Shown one piece after another: positions 1-9,040 of a stretch of DNA of 64,000 bases (position 1 is the first letter of the stretch; each line of letters opens with the position of its first letter). This DNA comes from Microbacterium bovistercoris (GTDB lineage Bacteria > Actinomycetota > Actinomycetes > Actinomycetales > Microbacteriaceae), in the NCBI RefSeq assembly GCF_003387575.1, contig NZ_QUAB01000046.1, positions 248,001 through 312,000 on the forward strand. The letters are read 5' to 3'. Made by a program: the position numbers and the translations under genes. The notes under the pieces were generated by a model. That model was not told where the DNA came from and made no database searches. It was given only the letters and a program-made list of their open reading frames with translations.

Positions 1-7
1 TTTCCCT

Positions 8-1945
8 GTGACCACTCAGCAGGCCGACCCTCTCATCGGGCGGCTTGTCGACGGCAGATACCGGGTCCGCGCGCGCATCGCGCGCGGCGGCATGGCCACC
101 GTGTACGTCGCCACCGACCTGCGGCTCGAGCGACGCATCGCGCTGAAGGTGATGCATGCGCACCTCAGCGACGACTCGGCGTTCCAGAGCCGCTTCATCC
201 AGGAGGCCAGGGCGGCAGCGCGTCTCGCCGATCCTCACGTGGTCAACGTGTTCGACCAGGGACAGGACGGCGAACTCGCCTACCTCGTCATGGAGTACCT
301 GCCGGGCATCACGCTGCGTGAACTGCTCAAGGAGCAGAAGCGCCTCAGCATCCCCCAGACCATCACGATCATGGATGCGGTGCTCTCCGGACTCGCCGCT
401 GCGCACCGCGCCGGCATCGTGCACCGCGACGTCAAGCCCGAGAACGTGCTGCTGGCCGAGGACGGCCGCATCAAGATCGGCGACTTCGGCCTCGCGCGCG
501 CCACCACGGCGAACACGGCGACCGGCGCTCAGCTTCTCGGCACCATCGCGTACCTGGCCCCCGAACTCGTCACGCGAGGCACGGCCGACGCCCGCAGCGA
601 CATCTACGCCCTGGGCATCATGTTCTACGAGATGCTCGTCGGCGAGCAGCCGTACAAGGGCGAGCAGCCCATGCAGATCGCGTTCCAGCATGCGACGGAG
701 CAGGTGCCGCGCCCGAGCGCGCGCAATTCGGCGGTTCCGGAGCAGCTCGATGAGCTGGTGCTGTGGGCCACCGAGAAGTCACCCGACGAGCGTCCGGTCG
801 ATGCGCAGGAGATGCTCGATCGGCTGCGCGACATCGAACGCGAGCTCGACGTCAAGCCGATGGTGACCGCTGCGCTGGTCGCACCGCGCGGCAGCACGGT
901 CGACACCGGATCGGTGACCCGCATCCTGACCGGGCCGACCGCCGCCGCCGAACCGATCTCTTCGCCGACCGCGCCGCTGGACAACGCGACGGTGCTGCGG
1001 CGCCGCGTGTCGCATCGCCGGGCGCGCGGCGCGTTCCTGATGACCCTCGTGCTGCTGCTGGCGGTGCTCGCCGGCGGTGTCGGCTGGTGGTTCGGCTCCG
1101 GCCCCGGATCGCTCGTCGCGGTTCCCCCGGTCGCGGGAATGACATACGACGCCGCGGCGGCCGCGCTGAAGGAGGACGGGTTCATCGCGATCCAGCGCGA
1201 CGAGAACTCCGTCGACGTCGAGGCGGGAACCGTGATCGAGACCAAGCCCGGCACGGGCGAGCGCCTCGAGCAGGGCGCCAAGGTGCGCGTGATCGTCTCG
1301 AGCGGCCCGGCCGCTCATGATCTGCCCGCACTCGCGGGACAGAGCGAATCCGATGTGCGGACGACCCTGACCAACGCCAATCTCGCGGTCGACGACAAGG
1401 CCGAGGAGTACTTCACCCCGGAGGCGGCCCGCGACAAGGTCATCAATGTGCGGATCACTCCGCGCGGGGGCGGCGAGCCTTTCGGCTGCGCCGGCGGCTG
1501 CACGGTCCACGAGGCCGACACGGCGACCGTGCAGGTGTCGCTCGGCGCGCTGCCCGACGTCATCGGCGAGCCGCTCGACAAGGCGACGAAGACCCTCACC
1601 GACGCGGGCCTGGAGGTCTCGGGAGACCACCCCAGCGAGTGGAGCGACGAGGTGAAGAAGGGCAGCGTCATCCGGCACTCCGAGCGCTCGGGCGGTGGCC
1701 TGTGGCGGCCCGGCGACGCCATCACCCTCACCGTCTCGAAGGGTCCTCAGCCGGTCGAGGTGCCCGAGGTCGAGGGCGAGAACCTCGCCGACGCCATGGA
1801 GCTGCTGACCGAAGCCGGCCTGAAGCCGACCACCGCCGTCCCGAAGGGGCTGTGGGGCCTGTTCACCGCGACCGAGACCGACCCCAAGGCCGGGAAGACC
1901 GTGGACCGCGGCTCCGAGGTGCGGGTCGGCGCGTCCGTCAGCTGA
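8..1945 (+). CDS. pknL: Ser/Thr protein kinase with C-terminal PASTA domains (PknL-like)
   Basis: Membrane-bound Hanks-type kinase that senses cell-wall fragments outside and phosphorylates cytoplasmic targets. The kinase domain spans about residues 18-278: glycine loop ARGGMATV, catalytic Lys47 (ALKVM), HRDVKPEN at 139-146, DFG at 159-161 and a SDIYALG helix. A juxtamembrane linker leads to one membrane helix at about 341-362, then about four PASTA repeats to residue 645. The second repeat carries an unusual Cys pair (GCAGGC). The start is GTG at 8, but only 7 bases lie upstream, so its promoter is not visible. The pknL name rests on recalled synteny with aroG and fadD15 downstream, as in mycobacteria and corynebacteria; pknB is the alternative family name. 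A likely substrate, the GarA-like FHA protein, lies at 14.8 kb. Confidence 0.88.
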   Translation: MTTQQADPLIGRLVDGRYRVRARIARGGMATVYVATDLRLERRIALKVMHAHLSDDSAFQSRFIQEARAAARLADPHVVNVFDQGQDGELAYLVMEYLPGITLRELLKEQKRLSIPQTITIMDAVLSGLAAAHRAGIVHRDVKPENVLLAEDGRIKIGDFGLARATTANTATGAQLLGTIAYLAPELVTRGTADARSDIYALGIMFYEMLVGEQPYKGEQPMQIAFQHATEQVPRPSARNSAVPEQLDELVLWATEKSPDERPVDAQEMLDRLRDIERELDVKPMVTAALVAPRGSTVDTGSVTRILTGPTAAAEPISSPTAPLDNATVLRRRVSHRRARGAFLMTLVLLLAVLAGGVGWWFGSGPGSLVAVPPVAGMTYDAAAAALKEDGFIAIQRDENSVDVEAGTVIETKPGTGERLEQGAKVRVIVSSGPAAHDLPALAGQSESDVRTTLTNANLAVDDKAEEYFTPEAARDKVINVRITPRGGGEPFGCAGGCTVHEADTATVQVSLGALPDVIGEPLDKATKTLTDAGLEVSGDHPSEWSDEVKKGSVIRHSERSGGGLWRPGDAITLTVSKGPQPVEVPEVEGENLADAMELLTEAGLKPTTAVPKGLWGLFTATETDPKAGKTVDRGSEVRVGASVS

Positions 1946-1966
1946 CACTCCGAGCGGAGACGACGG

Positions 1967-1999
1967 GAGGGCTCGGCGGCGCCACGCCACCGAGCCCTC
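1967..1999. terminator. Bidirectional terminator between kinase and aroG
   Basis: A perfect 10-bp inverted repeat (GAGGGCTCGG at 1967-1976, CCGAGCCCTC at 1990-1999) lies in the 65-bp gap between the convergent kinase and aroG genes. There is no clear T-run, as is common in high-GC actinobacteria. Confidence 0.6.
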
Positions 2000-2010
2000 T
2001 CCCTCTCGCG

Positions 2011-3378
2011 TCAGCGCTTCTCGAGCTCCTCGGCCACGAGGAAGGCCAGCTCGAGCGACTGCATGTGGTTCAGGCGCGGGTCGCACAGCGACTCGTACCG
2101 GGTCGCCAGCGCCGCCTCGTCGATGTGCTCGGAACCGCCGAGGCACTCCGTGACGTCATCGCCGGTGAGTTCGACGTGGATGCCGCCGGGGAAGGTGCCC
2201 ACCGCGCGGTGAGCCTCGAAGAAGCCCCGCACCTCGTCGACGACATCGTCGAAGCGACGCGTCTTGTACCCGGTCGGCGTGGTGATGCCGTTGCCGTGCA
2301 TCGGGTCGGTGACCCAGAGCGGCGTCGCACCGGAGTCCTTCACCGCCTCGAGCAGCGGAGGAAGCGCATCGCGGATCTTGCCTGCGCCCATTCGCGTGAT
2401 GAACGTCAGACGTCCCGGCTCGCGGTTCGGGTCGAGCTTGTCGATCAGCTCCAGAGCCGTCTCAGGCGAGGTGGTCGGGCCGAGCTTGACCCCGATGGGG
2501 TTCCGGATCTTCGAGAAGTAGTCGACGTGCGCACCGTCGAGGTCGCGGGTGCGCTCCCCGATCCAGAGGAAGTGCGCCGAGGTGTTGTAGGGCGTGTCCG
2601 TGCGCGAGTCGATACGCGTCATCGGGCGCTCGTAGTCCATCAGCAGGCCCTCGTGACCGGTGAAGAACTCCACGCGCTTGAGCTCGTCGAAGTCGGCGCC
2701 GGCCGCCTCCATGAACTTGATCGCACGATCGATCTCGGAGGCCATGCGCTCGTACCGCTGGTTCGCCGGGTTCTTGGCGAACCCGGTGTTCCAGGAGTGC
2801 ACCTCGCGCAGGTCGGCGAAACCGCCCTGCGTGAAGGCGCGGATGAGGTTCAGCGTGGATGCCGCCATGTGGTAGCCCTGCAGCAGGCGCGACGGATCGG
2901 CCGTGCGAGACCCCTCGGTGAAGTCGTATCCGTTCACGATGTCGCCGCGGTAAGCGGGCAGCGTGACGTCGCCGCGCGTCTCCGTGTCGCTGGAGCGCGG
3001 CTTGGCGAACTGCCCGGCCATGCGCCCCATCTTCACGACCGGCATGGAGGCGCCGTAGGTGAGCACGACCGCCATCTGCAGCACCGTCTTGATGCGGTTG
3101 CGGATCTGGTCGGCCGTCGCACCGGCGAACGTCTCCGCGCAGTCGCCGCCCTGCAGCAGGAACGCCCGACCGGATGCCGCACGGGCGAGCCGCTCACGCA
3201 GGTTGTCCACCTCGCCGGCGAACACCAGCGGAGGAAGCGTCGCGAGCTGCGCCGAGACCTCGGCGACACGGCTCGCATCGGGCCACTGCGGCTGCTGCTT
3301 GATCGGCAGGGTGCGCCACTCGTCGAGGGCGCGGGTGTCGAACGCGGCGGACGGGGCGGCAGACAGCGGCTGTGGCAT
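2011..3378 (-). CDS. aroG: Class II 3-deoxy-7-phosphoheptulonate (DAHP) synthase
   Basis: First enzyme of the shikimate pathway; it condenses phosphoenolpyruvate and erythrose 4-phosphate. The 455-residue length and the motifs are those of the class II (plant/mycobacterial) family, not the E. coli AroFGH family: LLQGGDCAETF near residue 79, KMGRMAGQFAKPRS, YRGDIVNGYDF, the metal-binding segment ending GLLMDYERP, and WVTDPMHGN. The start ATG at 3378 follows a TAGGCT box (3385-3390 on the reverse strand) by exactly 6 bases with no ribosome binding site, so the mRNA is probably leaderless. It converges on the upstream kinase gene. Confidence 0.95.
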   Translation of the reverse strand: MPQPLSAAPSAAFDTRALDEWRTLPIKQQPQWPDASRVAEVSAQLATLPPLVFAGEVDNLRERLARAASGRAFLLQGGDCAETFAGATADQIRNRIKTVLQMAVVLTYGASMPVVKMGRMAGQFAKPRSSDTETRGDVTLPAYRGDIVNGYDFTEGSRTADPSRLLQGYHMAASTLNLIRAFTQGGFADLREVHSWNTGFAKNPANQRYERMASEIDRAIKFMEAAGADFDELKRVEFFTGHEGLLMDYERPMTRIDSRTDTPYNTSAHFLWIGERTRDLDGAHVDYFSKIRNPIGVKLGPTTSPETALELIDKLDPNREPGRLTFITRMGAGKIRDALPPLLEAVKDSGATPLWVTDPMHGNGITTPTGYKTRRFDDVVDEVRGFFEAHRAVGTFPGGIHVELTGDDVTECLGGSEHIDEAALATRYESLCDPRLNHMQSLELAFLVAEELEKR

Positions 3379-3431
3379 CCCCTCAGCCTAGTCGTGGTGG
3401 CGGGCCCACCGGACGACGATGACGTCTGCCG

Positions 3432-4121
3432 TCAGCGTACGGGCGCCGGCATCCGGTCCTTGACGGACGAGGCGTACACGTCGTCGTAGCGCTGGGCGCC
3501 GAGCCGCTGCAGCGCGACCATGATCTCGTCGGTCACGGAGCGCAGGATGTAGCGGTCGTTCTCCATGCCCGCGTAACGGGAGAAGTCCAGCGGCTCGCCG
3601 ATCACCATGCCCACGCGCACGACGCGGGGCACACGCCGGCCGATGGGCATCGCGGTGTCGGTGTCGATCATCACGACGGGGATGACGGGCACCTTCGCCT
3701 CGAGCGCCATGCGGGCGATGCCCGTGCGCCCGCGATAGAGCCGCCCGTCGGGGCTGCGGGTGCCCTCGGGGTAGATGCCGAGCAGGTCTCCCCCGCCGAG
3801 CACCTGCAGGCCGGTGTTCAGGGACGCCTCGGAGGCCTTCCCGCCCGAGCGATCGATCGGCAGCTGCCCGGTCGCGCTCATGAAGAACTTGGTCGCCCAT
3901 CCCTTGATGCCGCGGCCGGTGAAGTAGTCGCTCTTCGCGAGGAACGACATCCGGCGGTCCAGCATGAGCGGAAGGAAGATCGAGTCCGCGAAGGAGAGAT
4001 GGTTGCTGGCCAGGATGGCGGCGCCGGAGGTGGGGATGTTGTCGCGCCCCACGATCCAGGGTCGGAAGATCGCTTTGACCAGCGGCCCGATCACGACGTA
4101 CTTCATCAGCCAGTAGAACAT
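3432..4121 (-). CDS. 1-acyl-sn-glycerol-3-phosphate acyltransferase family protein (PlsC-like)
   Basis: Membrane-associated acyltransferase that transfers a fatty acyl group to lysophosphatidic acid or a related acceptor. The 229-residue product has the HX4D motif NHLSFAD (H41, D46), a YPEGTRSPDGR block and a later VPVIPV segment. The open frame extends 30 codons further upstream, but that part is basic and not family-like; the ATG at 4121 begins MFYWLMKYVVIGP, the usual hydrophobic N-terminus. It sits divergently from an acyl-CoA ligase, matching a mycobacterial order in which a PlsC-like protein lies near fadD15. The exact acceptor is unknown. Confidence 0.85.
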   Translation of the reverse strand: MFYWLMKYVVIGPLVKAIFRPWIVGRDNIPTSGAAILASNHLSFADSIFLPLMLDRRMSFLAKSDYFTGRGIKGWATKFFMSATGQLPIDRSGGKASEASLNTGLQVLGGGDLLGIYPEGTRSPDGRLYRGRTGIARMALEAKVPVIPVVMIDTDTAMPIGRRVPRVVRVGMVIGEPLDFSRYAGMENDRYILRSVTDEIMVALQRLGAQRYDDVYASSVKDRMPAPVR

Positions 4122-4215
4122 CGCCTCGCAGTCTACTGCGTGCCGGGCCGCGTCACGGGAGCCCGGGACGCGGCGCGACCGAGTACCGCGATCGACGCGA
4201 CTGAATCTCATGACG

Positions 4216-4253
4216 TAGACTCTGAGGAACCCGCCCGCCTGGTACCGAAGGAG
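4216..4253 (+). promoter_or_regulatory. Promoter -10 and ribosome binding site of the acyl-CoA ligase gene
   Basis: A TAGACT -10-like box at 4216-4221 and a GAAGGAG ribosome binding site at 4247-4253 lie 5 bases before the GTG start at 4259. This gene therefore has a normal leader, unlike many of its neighbours. Confidence 0.5.
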
Positions 4254-4258
4254 CTGCC

Positions 4259-6088
4259 GTGGTTCAGTTCGAAGTCCCCGCGATCGTCCCCGCCGACCCC
4301 GAGGCGAACGTCACGGATCTGCTTGAGAAGCGCGTGGAGGCCACCCCCGGTCTCGCGCTGTTCTCCGTCCCGGAAGGCGAGGGGTGGCGCGACATCACCG
4401 CCGCCGACTTCCGCACCGCCGTCGTCGCCCTCGCCAAGGGCTTCGTCGCCGCCGGCATCCAGCCCGGAGAGAAGGTCGGGTTCATCGCCCGCACCACCTA
4501 CGAGTGGACGCTTGTCGACTTCGCGCTGTTCTACGCCGGCGCGGTGATGGTGCCGATCTACGAGACCAGTTCGCCGGCGCAGATCCAGTGGATCATGGAG
4601 GACTCCGGCGCGATCGCCGTCGTGGCCGAGTCGTCGGACCACTTCACCCGCATCGACGAGGTCCGCGGTGATCTCCCCCTCGTCCGGGACGTGTGGCAGC
4701 TGCATCTCGGCGCCATCGACACGCTGACGGCTCAGGGCGCGGGCGTCGAGGACGCCGAGATCGAGCGCCGACGCGCGATCGCGAACGGCGCCGACATCGC
4801 GACGCTCATCTACACATCCGGCTCGACCGGGCGCCCCAAGGGCTGTGTGCTCACGCACAGCAACTTCGTCGAGCTCTCGCGCAACGCCGCGGAGTCGCTC
4901 AAGGACGTCGTCAACACCCCCGGCGCGTCGACGGTGCTGTTCATCACCCTCGCGCACGTGTTCGCCCGCTTCATCTCGGTGCTGAACATCCACGCGGGAG
5001 TGCGAACCGGTCACCAACCCGACACGAAGCAGCTGCTGCCGGCGCTGGGATCGTTCCAGCCGACCTTCCTCCTCGCGGTGCCTCGCGTGTTCGAGAAGGT
5101 CTACAACTCCGCCGAGCAGAAGGCCGAAGCCGGCGGCAAGGGCAAGATCTTCCGCGCGGCGGCGTCCGCCGCCGTGGAGTACTCGAAGCTGCAGGAGCGC
5201 GGCGAGAAGATCCCGTTCGGGCTGCGCATGCGCTTCGCCCTGTTCGACAAGCTGGTGTTCTCGAAGCTGCGCGCGGCCATGGGCGGCAAGGTCGTCTACG
5301 CGATCTCCGGCTCCGCTCCGCTCGGTGAGCGCCTCGGCCACTTCTTCCACAGCCTCGGCGTCGTGATCCTGGAGGGTTACGGCCTGACCGAGACGACGGC
5401 CCCCGCCACGGTGAACCGTGCCGACAAGTCCAAGATCGGCACGGTCGGCCCCGCCCTCCCCGGCGTCGGCATCCGTCTCGCCGAGGACGGCGAGATCGAG
5501 GTGCGCGGCATCTGCGTGTTCAAGGAGTACTGGAACAATCCGGAGGCCACCGAGGCCGCGTTCCATGACGGATGGTTCCGCACCGGCGATCTCGGTTCGT
5601 TCGATGGCGACGGCTTCCTCACGATCACCGGCCGCAAGAAGGAGATCATCGTCACCGCGGGCGGCAAGAACGTCGCCCCGGCGGCGCTGGAGGACCCGAT
5701 CCGCGCGAACCCGATCGTCGGCCAGGTGGTCGTCGTCGGCGACCAGAAGCCGTTCATCTCTGCGCTGGTCACCCTCGATCCCGAGATGCTGCCGACCTGG
5801 CTCACGAACAACGGACTCCCCTCCGACATGTCGCTCGCGGATGCTGCGAAGAGCGACGCCGTCCGCGCCGAGGTGCAGCGAGCGATCGACCACGCGAACA
5901 CCTCGGTGTCGCGCGCCGAGTCGATCCGCAAGTTCACGATCCTGCCGATCGAGTGGACCGAGGCCAGCGGCCACCTCACCCCGAAGATGTCGATCAAGCG
6001 CAACGTCATCCTGAAGGACTTCGCCGGAGAGATCGAGCACATCTACACGACGCAGCCGGTGCAGACCACCAACGTCTCGCTGGGCTGA
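4259..6088 (+). CDS. fadD: Long-chain fatty acid-CoA ligase (FadD15-like)
   Basis: Activates fatty acids to acyl-CoA by way of an acyl-adenylate. The 609-residue protein has the AMP-binding signature YTSGSTGRPKG near residue 182, GYGLTETTA, the hinge sequence GWFRTGDLG and GRKKEIIVTAGGKNVAP in the C-terminal subdomain, all in the order of the ANL superfamily long-chain acyl-CoA synthetases. The GTG start is placed by the GAAGGAG site just upstream. It is divergent from the PlsC-like gene, which would use its product, and it ends in a strong bidirectional terminator. Confidence 0.92.
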   Translation: MVQFEVPAIVPADPEANVTDLLEKRVEATPGLALFSVPEGEGWRDITAADFRTAVVALAKGFVAAGIQPGEKVGFIARTTYEWTLVDFALFYAGAVMVPIYETSSPAQIQWIMEDSGAIAVVAESSDHFTRIDEVRGDLPLVRDVWQLHLGAIDTLTAQGAGVEDAEIERRRAIANGADIATLIYTSGSTGRPKGCVLTHSNFVELSRNAAESLKDVVNTPGASTVLFITLAHVFARFISVLNIHAGVRTGHQPDTKQLLPALGSFQPTFLLAVPRVFEKVYNSAEQKAEAGGKGKIFRAAASAAVEYSKLQERGEKIPFGLRMRFALFDKLVFSKLRAAMGGKVVYAISGSAPLGERLGHFFHSLGVVILEGYGLTETTAPATVNRADKSKIGTVGPALPGVGIRLAEDGEIEVRGICVFKEYWNNPEATEAAFHDGWFRTGDLGSFDGDGFLTITGRKKEIIVTAGGKNVAPAALEDPIRANPIVGQVVVVGDQKPFISALVTLDPEMLPTWLTNNGLPSDMSLADAAKSDAVRAEVQRAIDHANTSVSRAESIRKFTILPIEWTEASGHLTPKMSIKRNVILKDFAGEIEHIYTTQPVQTTNVSLG

Positions 6089-6093
6089 CGCTC

Positions 6094-6136
6094 ACACGAA
6101 GAACGGCCCGCGCACTGCGCGGGCCGTTCTTCGTGT
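6094..6136. terminator. Bidirectional terminator between fadD and def
   Basis: A perfect 20-bp inverted repeat (left arm 6094-6113, right arm 6117-6136, 3-base loop) with a T-rich flank in both directions serves the convergent genes on either side. Confidence 0.9.
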
Positions 6137-6145
6137 GTCAGCGGA

Positions 6146-6637
6146 TCAGAACCAGGTGCTCTCGCGCACCTGGCGCATGGCGAGCTTACGGGTCTCGGGA
6201 TCGAGGCGCCCCAGATAGACCATGCCGTCGAGGTGATCGGTCTCGTGCTGCAGCGCCTGCGCCAGCAGGCCCTCGCCCTCCAGCACGACCGGTGCACCGT
6301 CGAGATCGATGCCCTCCACGCGCGCCCACGGGTAGCGCGGCGTATCGTGCCACAGCCCGGGAACGGACAGGCATCCCTCGCCCGTCGGCTGCGGCTCGCC
6401 ACGGACCTCGGTGAGGACGGGATTGAGCACGTAGCCGATGTCGCCGTCGATGTTGTAGCTGAACGCGCGCACCGCGACGCCGATCTGCGGCGCGGCCACG
6501 CCCGCACGGCCCGGCACCTCGACGGTGTCCACGAGGTCGTCGACGAGAGCGCGCACTCCCTCGTCGATCCTCTCGATCGGGGAACAGACGGTGCGCAGCA
6601 CCGGGTCGCCGTACAGCCGGATCTCGCGGACGCTCAT
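6146..6637 (-). CDS. def: Peptide deformylase
   Basis: Removes the formyl group from the N-terminal methionine of new proteins. The 163-residue product carries all three family motifs: GVAAPQIG (46-53), EGCLSVPG (87-94, metal ligand C89) and QHETDHLDG (130-138, ligands H131 and H135, catalytic E132). The ATG overlaps the stop of the upstream EspI-like ATPase gene by 4 bases (ATGA), so the two are translationally coupled. The functional reason for this pairing is not evident. Confidence 0.96.
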   Translation of the reverse strand: MSVREIRLYGDPVLRTVCSPIERIDEGVRALVDDLVDTVEVPGRAGVAAPQIGVAVRAFSYNIDGDIGYVLNPVLTEVRGEPQPTGEGCLSVPGLWHDTPRYPWARVEGIDLDGAPVVLEGEGLLAQALQHETDHLDGMVYLGRLDPETRKLAMRQVRESTWF

Positions 6638-8997
6638 CGGATGGGAACCCGGGTGCGCAGACCCTCGACGAGCTGCGCGGCGAGTTCACGTGCCGCCAGG
6701 CGCGTCTCCGGGGCGAGGCTGGCCCAGACGATCGCCCCGCCTCCGGCGATCTGCGCGTCGTAGGGGATGCGCACGACGTGTCCGACACGCGTGGAGAAGT
6801 GCGCCTGCAGCTCGTTCAGCCGCACCAGGGGCGTGCCCGAAGTGGACTGGTTCAGGACGACGATGGCGTCGCGCGCCTTGTCGGCGTAGCCGTTGGTCTC
6901 GAGCCAGGTGAGGGTCTCGGACGCCAGTCGCGCCTCGTCGACGCTGAGACCGGAGACGATTACGATCTGATCGGCCAGGTCGAGGGTCGCGCCCATGACG
7001 TCGTGCACGATGCCGGTTCCGGTGTCGGTGAGCACCAGCGAGTAGTAGTGCGCGGCGACTCCTGCGACGTCACGGTAGTCGGAGTCGCTGAACGCCTCGG
7101 CGACCCGGGGGTCGCTGTCCGAAGCCAGCACGTCCAGACGGGTGTGGTCGCGGGCGACGAGAGCCGACACGTCGTGGAATCCCTGCACCTCGTCCTTCGC
7201 ACGCACCAGATCGCGGACCGACCGGGTCGTGTCGCCCACGATGCGGTCCGCGAGCGTGCCGCGATCGGGGTTCGCGTCGACGGCGATGACACGGTCGTCA
7301 CGGGCATCCGCCAGCGCCATTCCGAGCAGTGCGGTGACCGTCGTCTTGCCGACGCCGCCCTTGCGGGAGAGCACCGGCACAAAACGCGCGTTGCCCTGCA
7401 GAGGGCCCGCGATGCGCCCGGAGAGCTCCTTGCGAGCGCGCGCCTTCTTGCTGTCGCCGAGGTTGATGCGGCGTCCGGACATCGTGTAGACGAGGTGGCT
7501 CCAGGTGCCCTCCGGCTCCGGCTTGACCATGCGGCTCGGGTCGAGCAGCCGCTCAGCGGTCAGCAGATCGGCACTCTCACGGGACGCCTCGCGGGAGGCG
7601 TCTCCGAGGCGCTTGGATGCCAGCGCGATCTCGGCGGTGCGGTGCGCCTCGGCACGGGTGCGCGGTGCGGCGGCTGCGGGGCGGGGCGCGAGGTCGCGCT
7701 GGTCGTCAGTGTCCACGATCGTCTTCTCCTCCGGAGCGGTGAGAGTGCCGGTCGCCGCAGCGAGGACGGATGCCCCGGCGGTCGCCTCGTCCTCACGATC
7801 CTGCCCGTCGGCCGCTTCGGCGTCCAGGGAGTCGTCTTCGAGGATCGGGGCAGCGGGTTCGCCGGCGGGCTGATCCTCGGCGAGGTCCTGCTCCTCGGCG
7901 GAGCTCGCCTCGACCGGATCGGTACTGGTCGCCGACGCGAGTTCGGCGCCGGCCTCGAAAGACGGCTCCTCCGCAGGCTCGGGCGCGGCGTGCCGACCCG
8001 CGACAGTCTGCTCCTCGGCAGGCTCAGCCTCGTCGGCAGGCGCAGCCTCGTCTGCAGGCGAAGCGTCCACGGCAGAATCCTCGACAACCGGCTCGGCTTC
8101 GCCTGCCGGTGCCTCGTCGGTCGGAGCGGACGCGTCGGCCGGCTCGGCGTCGTCGGCCGACGCCTCGTCGGACTCCGCCTCATCGGCCGGCTCGGCCTCA
8201 TCGGCCGGCTCTGCTTCGCCGGCGGGGTCCTCCGCAGCGTCGGTGACGTCGGCCGGTTCGGGGTGGATCATCAGCTCCGGCTTGATGCCTGCCCCGATAT
8301 CCTCGACGTCGTGCTCCCCCGCAGGGTCGGCGGAGTCGTCATCGTCGAGACCGTCGGCATCCTCGAGATCTTCCGCCTCGAGGTCGCGCGCGTCGTCGTG
8401 GGAATTCTCGGCGCCGACAGCGTCGTCCTCCGCGTCGGAGCCCTCATCGAGCCGGTCCTCCACCTGCGAGGTGCCCTCGGCTTCGTCGGGTCGTTCGTCC
8501 GCGTCCTCATCGTCAGCGGCCGTCCCGGTATTCGAGGCCTCAGAATCATCCACGTCAGCGGCTTCGCCGCCTTCCGCCGCGACGACTTCCTCGACGACCA
8601 CTTCCGCGGTCACCGCGTCCGGCTCGTCCACGACGAGTGCCTGCTCGTCATCGGCATCCGATTCGACGATGTCGGCGATCACGGGCGGCTCGGTGTCGGC
8701 CGGCAGCTCGATGATGATCTCGGTGGTGTCGCGCTCGAGCCGCTCGATCGTCTCCTGATCGGCGACACCGGAACGGTCGATGATCAGGTCGGAGGCGATC
8801 GGCTCCACGGCGATCTCGTCACCGAGGACCTCGTCGTCGCCCTCGAGATCGTCCTCGTCGCCGCCGGTCGGCATGATGACGCTCACCTGCGCGGTGGCCC
8901 CGAGGAACCCGATCCCGGAGTCATCGAGCGATGCGGAGTCGTCGAGGACGCCCAGGTCGTCGTCGCCGTCCTGGTCGTCGGTCTTCTTCGGCGTCAC
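6634..8997 (-). CDS. MinD/ParA-type ATPase with long acidic N-terminus (EspI-like)
   Basis: A 787-residue protein in two parts. Residues 1 to about 430 are extremely acidic and low in complexity (runs of DEAEPA-like units, hardly any hydrophobic residues). After a basic segment comes the element [18 protein letters not shown] at about 500, and then a MinD/ParA ATPase with a deviant Walker A KGGVGKTT near 541-548. The INLG element just before the ATPase, and the ATPase itself, resemble mycobacterial EspI (Rv3876) from memory. No type VII secretion genes are in the window, so a role in chromosome or cell-pole positioning is equally possible. The GTG start is preceded by a GGGAGAA ribosome binding site. 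Confidence 0.78.
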   Translation of the reverse strand: MTPKKTDDQDGDDDLGVLDDSASLDDSGIGFLGATAQVSVIMPTGGDEDDLEGDDEVLGDEIAVEPIASDLIIDRSGVADQETIERLERDTTEIIIELPADTEPPVIADIVESDADDEQALVVDEPDAVTAEVVVEEVVAAEGGEAADVDDSEASNTGTAADDEDADERPDEAEGTSQVEDRLDEGSDAEDDAVGAENSHDDARDLEAEDLEDADGLDDDDSADPAGEHDVEDIGAGIKPELMIHPEPADVTDAAEDPAGEAEPADEAEPADEAESDEASADDAEPADASAPTDEAPAGEAEPVVEDSAVDASPADEAAPADEAEPAEEQTVAGRHAAPEPAEEPSFEAGAELASATSTDPVEASSAEEQDLAEDQPAGEPAAPILEDDSLDAEAADGQDREDEATAGASVLAAATGTLTAPEEKTIVDTDDQRDLAPRPAAAAPRTRAEAHRTAEIALASKRLGDASREASRESADLLTAERLLDPSRMVKPEPEGTWSHLVYTMSGRRINLGDSKKARARKELSGRIAGPLQGNARFVPVLSRKGGVGKTTVTALLGMALADARDDRVIAVDANPDRGTLADRIVGDTTRSVRDLVRAKDEVQGFHDVSALVARDHTRLDVLASDSDPRVAEAFSDSDYRDVAGVAAHYYSLVLTDTGTGIVHDVMGATLDLADQIVIVSGLSVDEARLASETLTWLETNGYADKARDAIVVLNQSTSGTPLVRLNELQAHFSTRVGHVVRIPYDAQIAGGGAIVWASLAPETRLAARELAAQLVEGLRTRVPIR

Positions 8998-9040
8998 GGT
9001 TCTCCCTGAAAGCTTGTGCGAGCAAGTCGCCCGCCCAAGG

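Noticed and set aside
7700..8700. Tandem DNA repeat array in the acidic part of the EspI-like gene
   Set aside because: The DNA is only loosely repetitive (GCC/GAG/TCG-rich codons for Ala, Glu, Asp, Pro); it is low-complexity coding sequence, not a separate repeat element.
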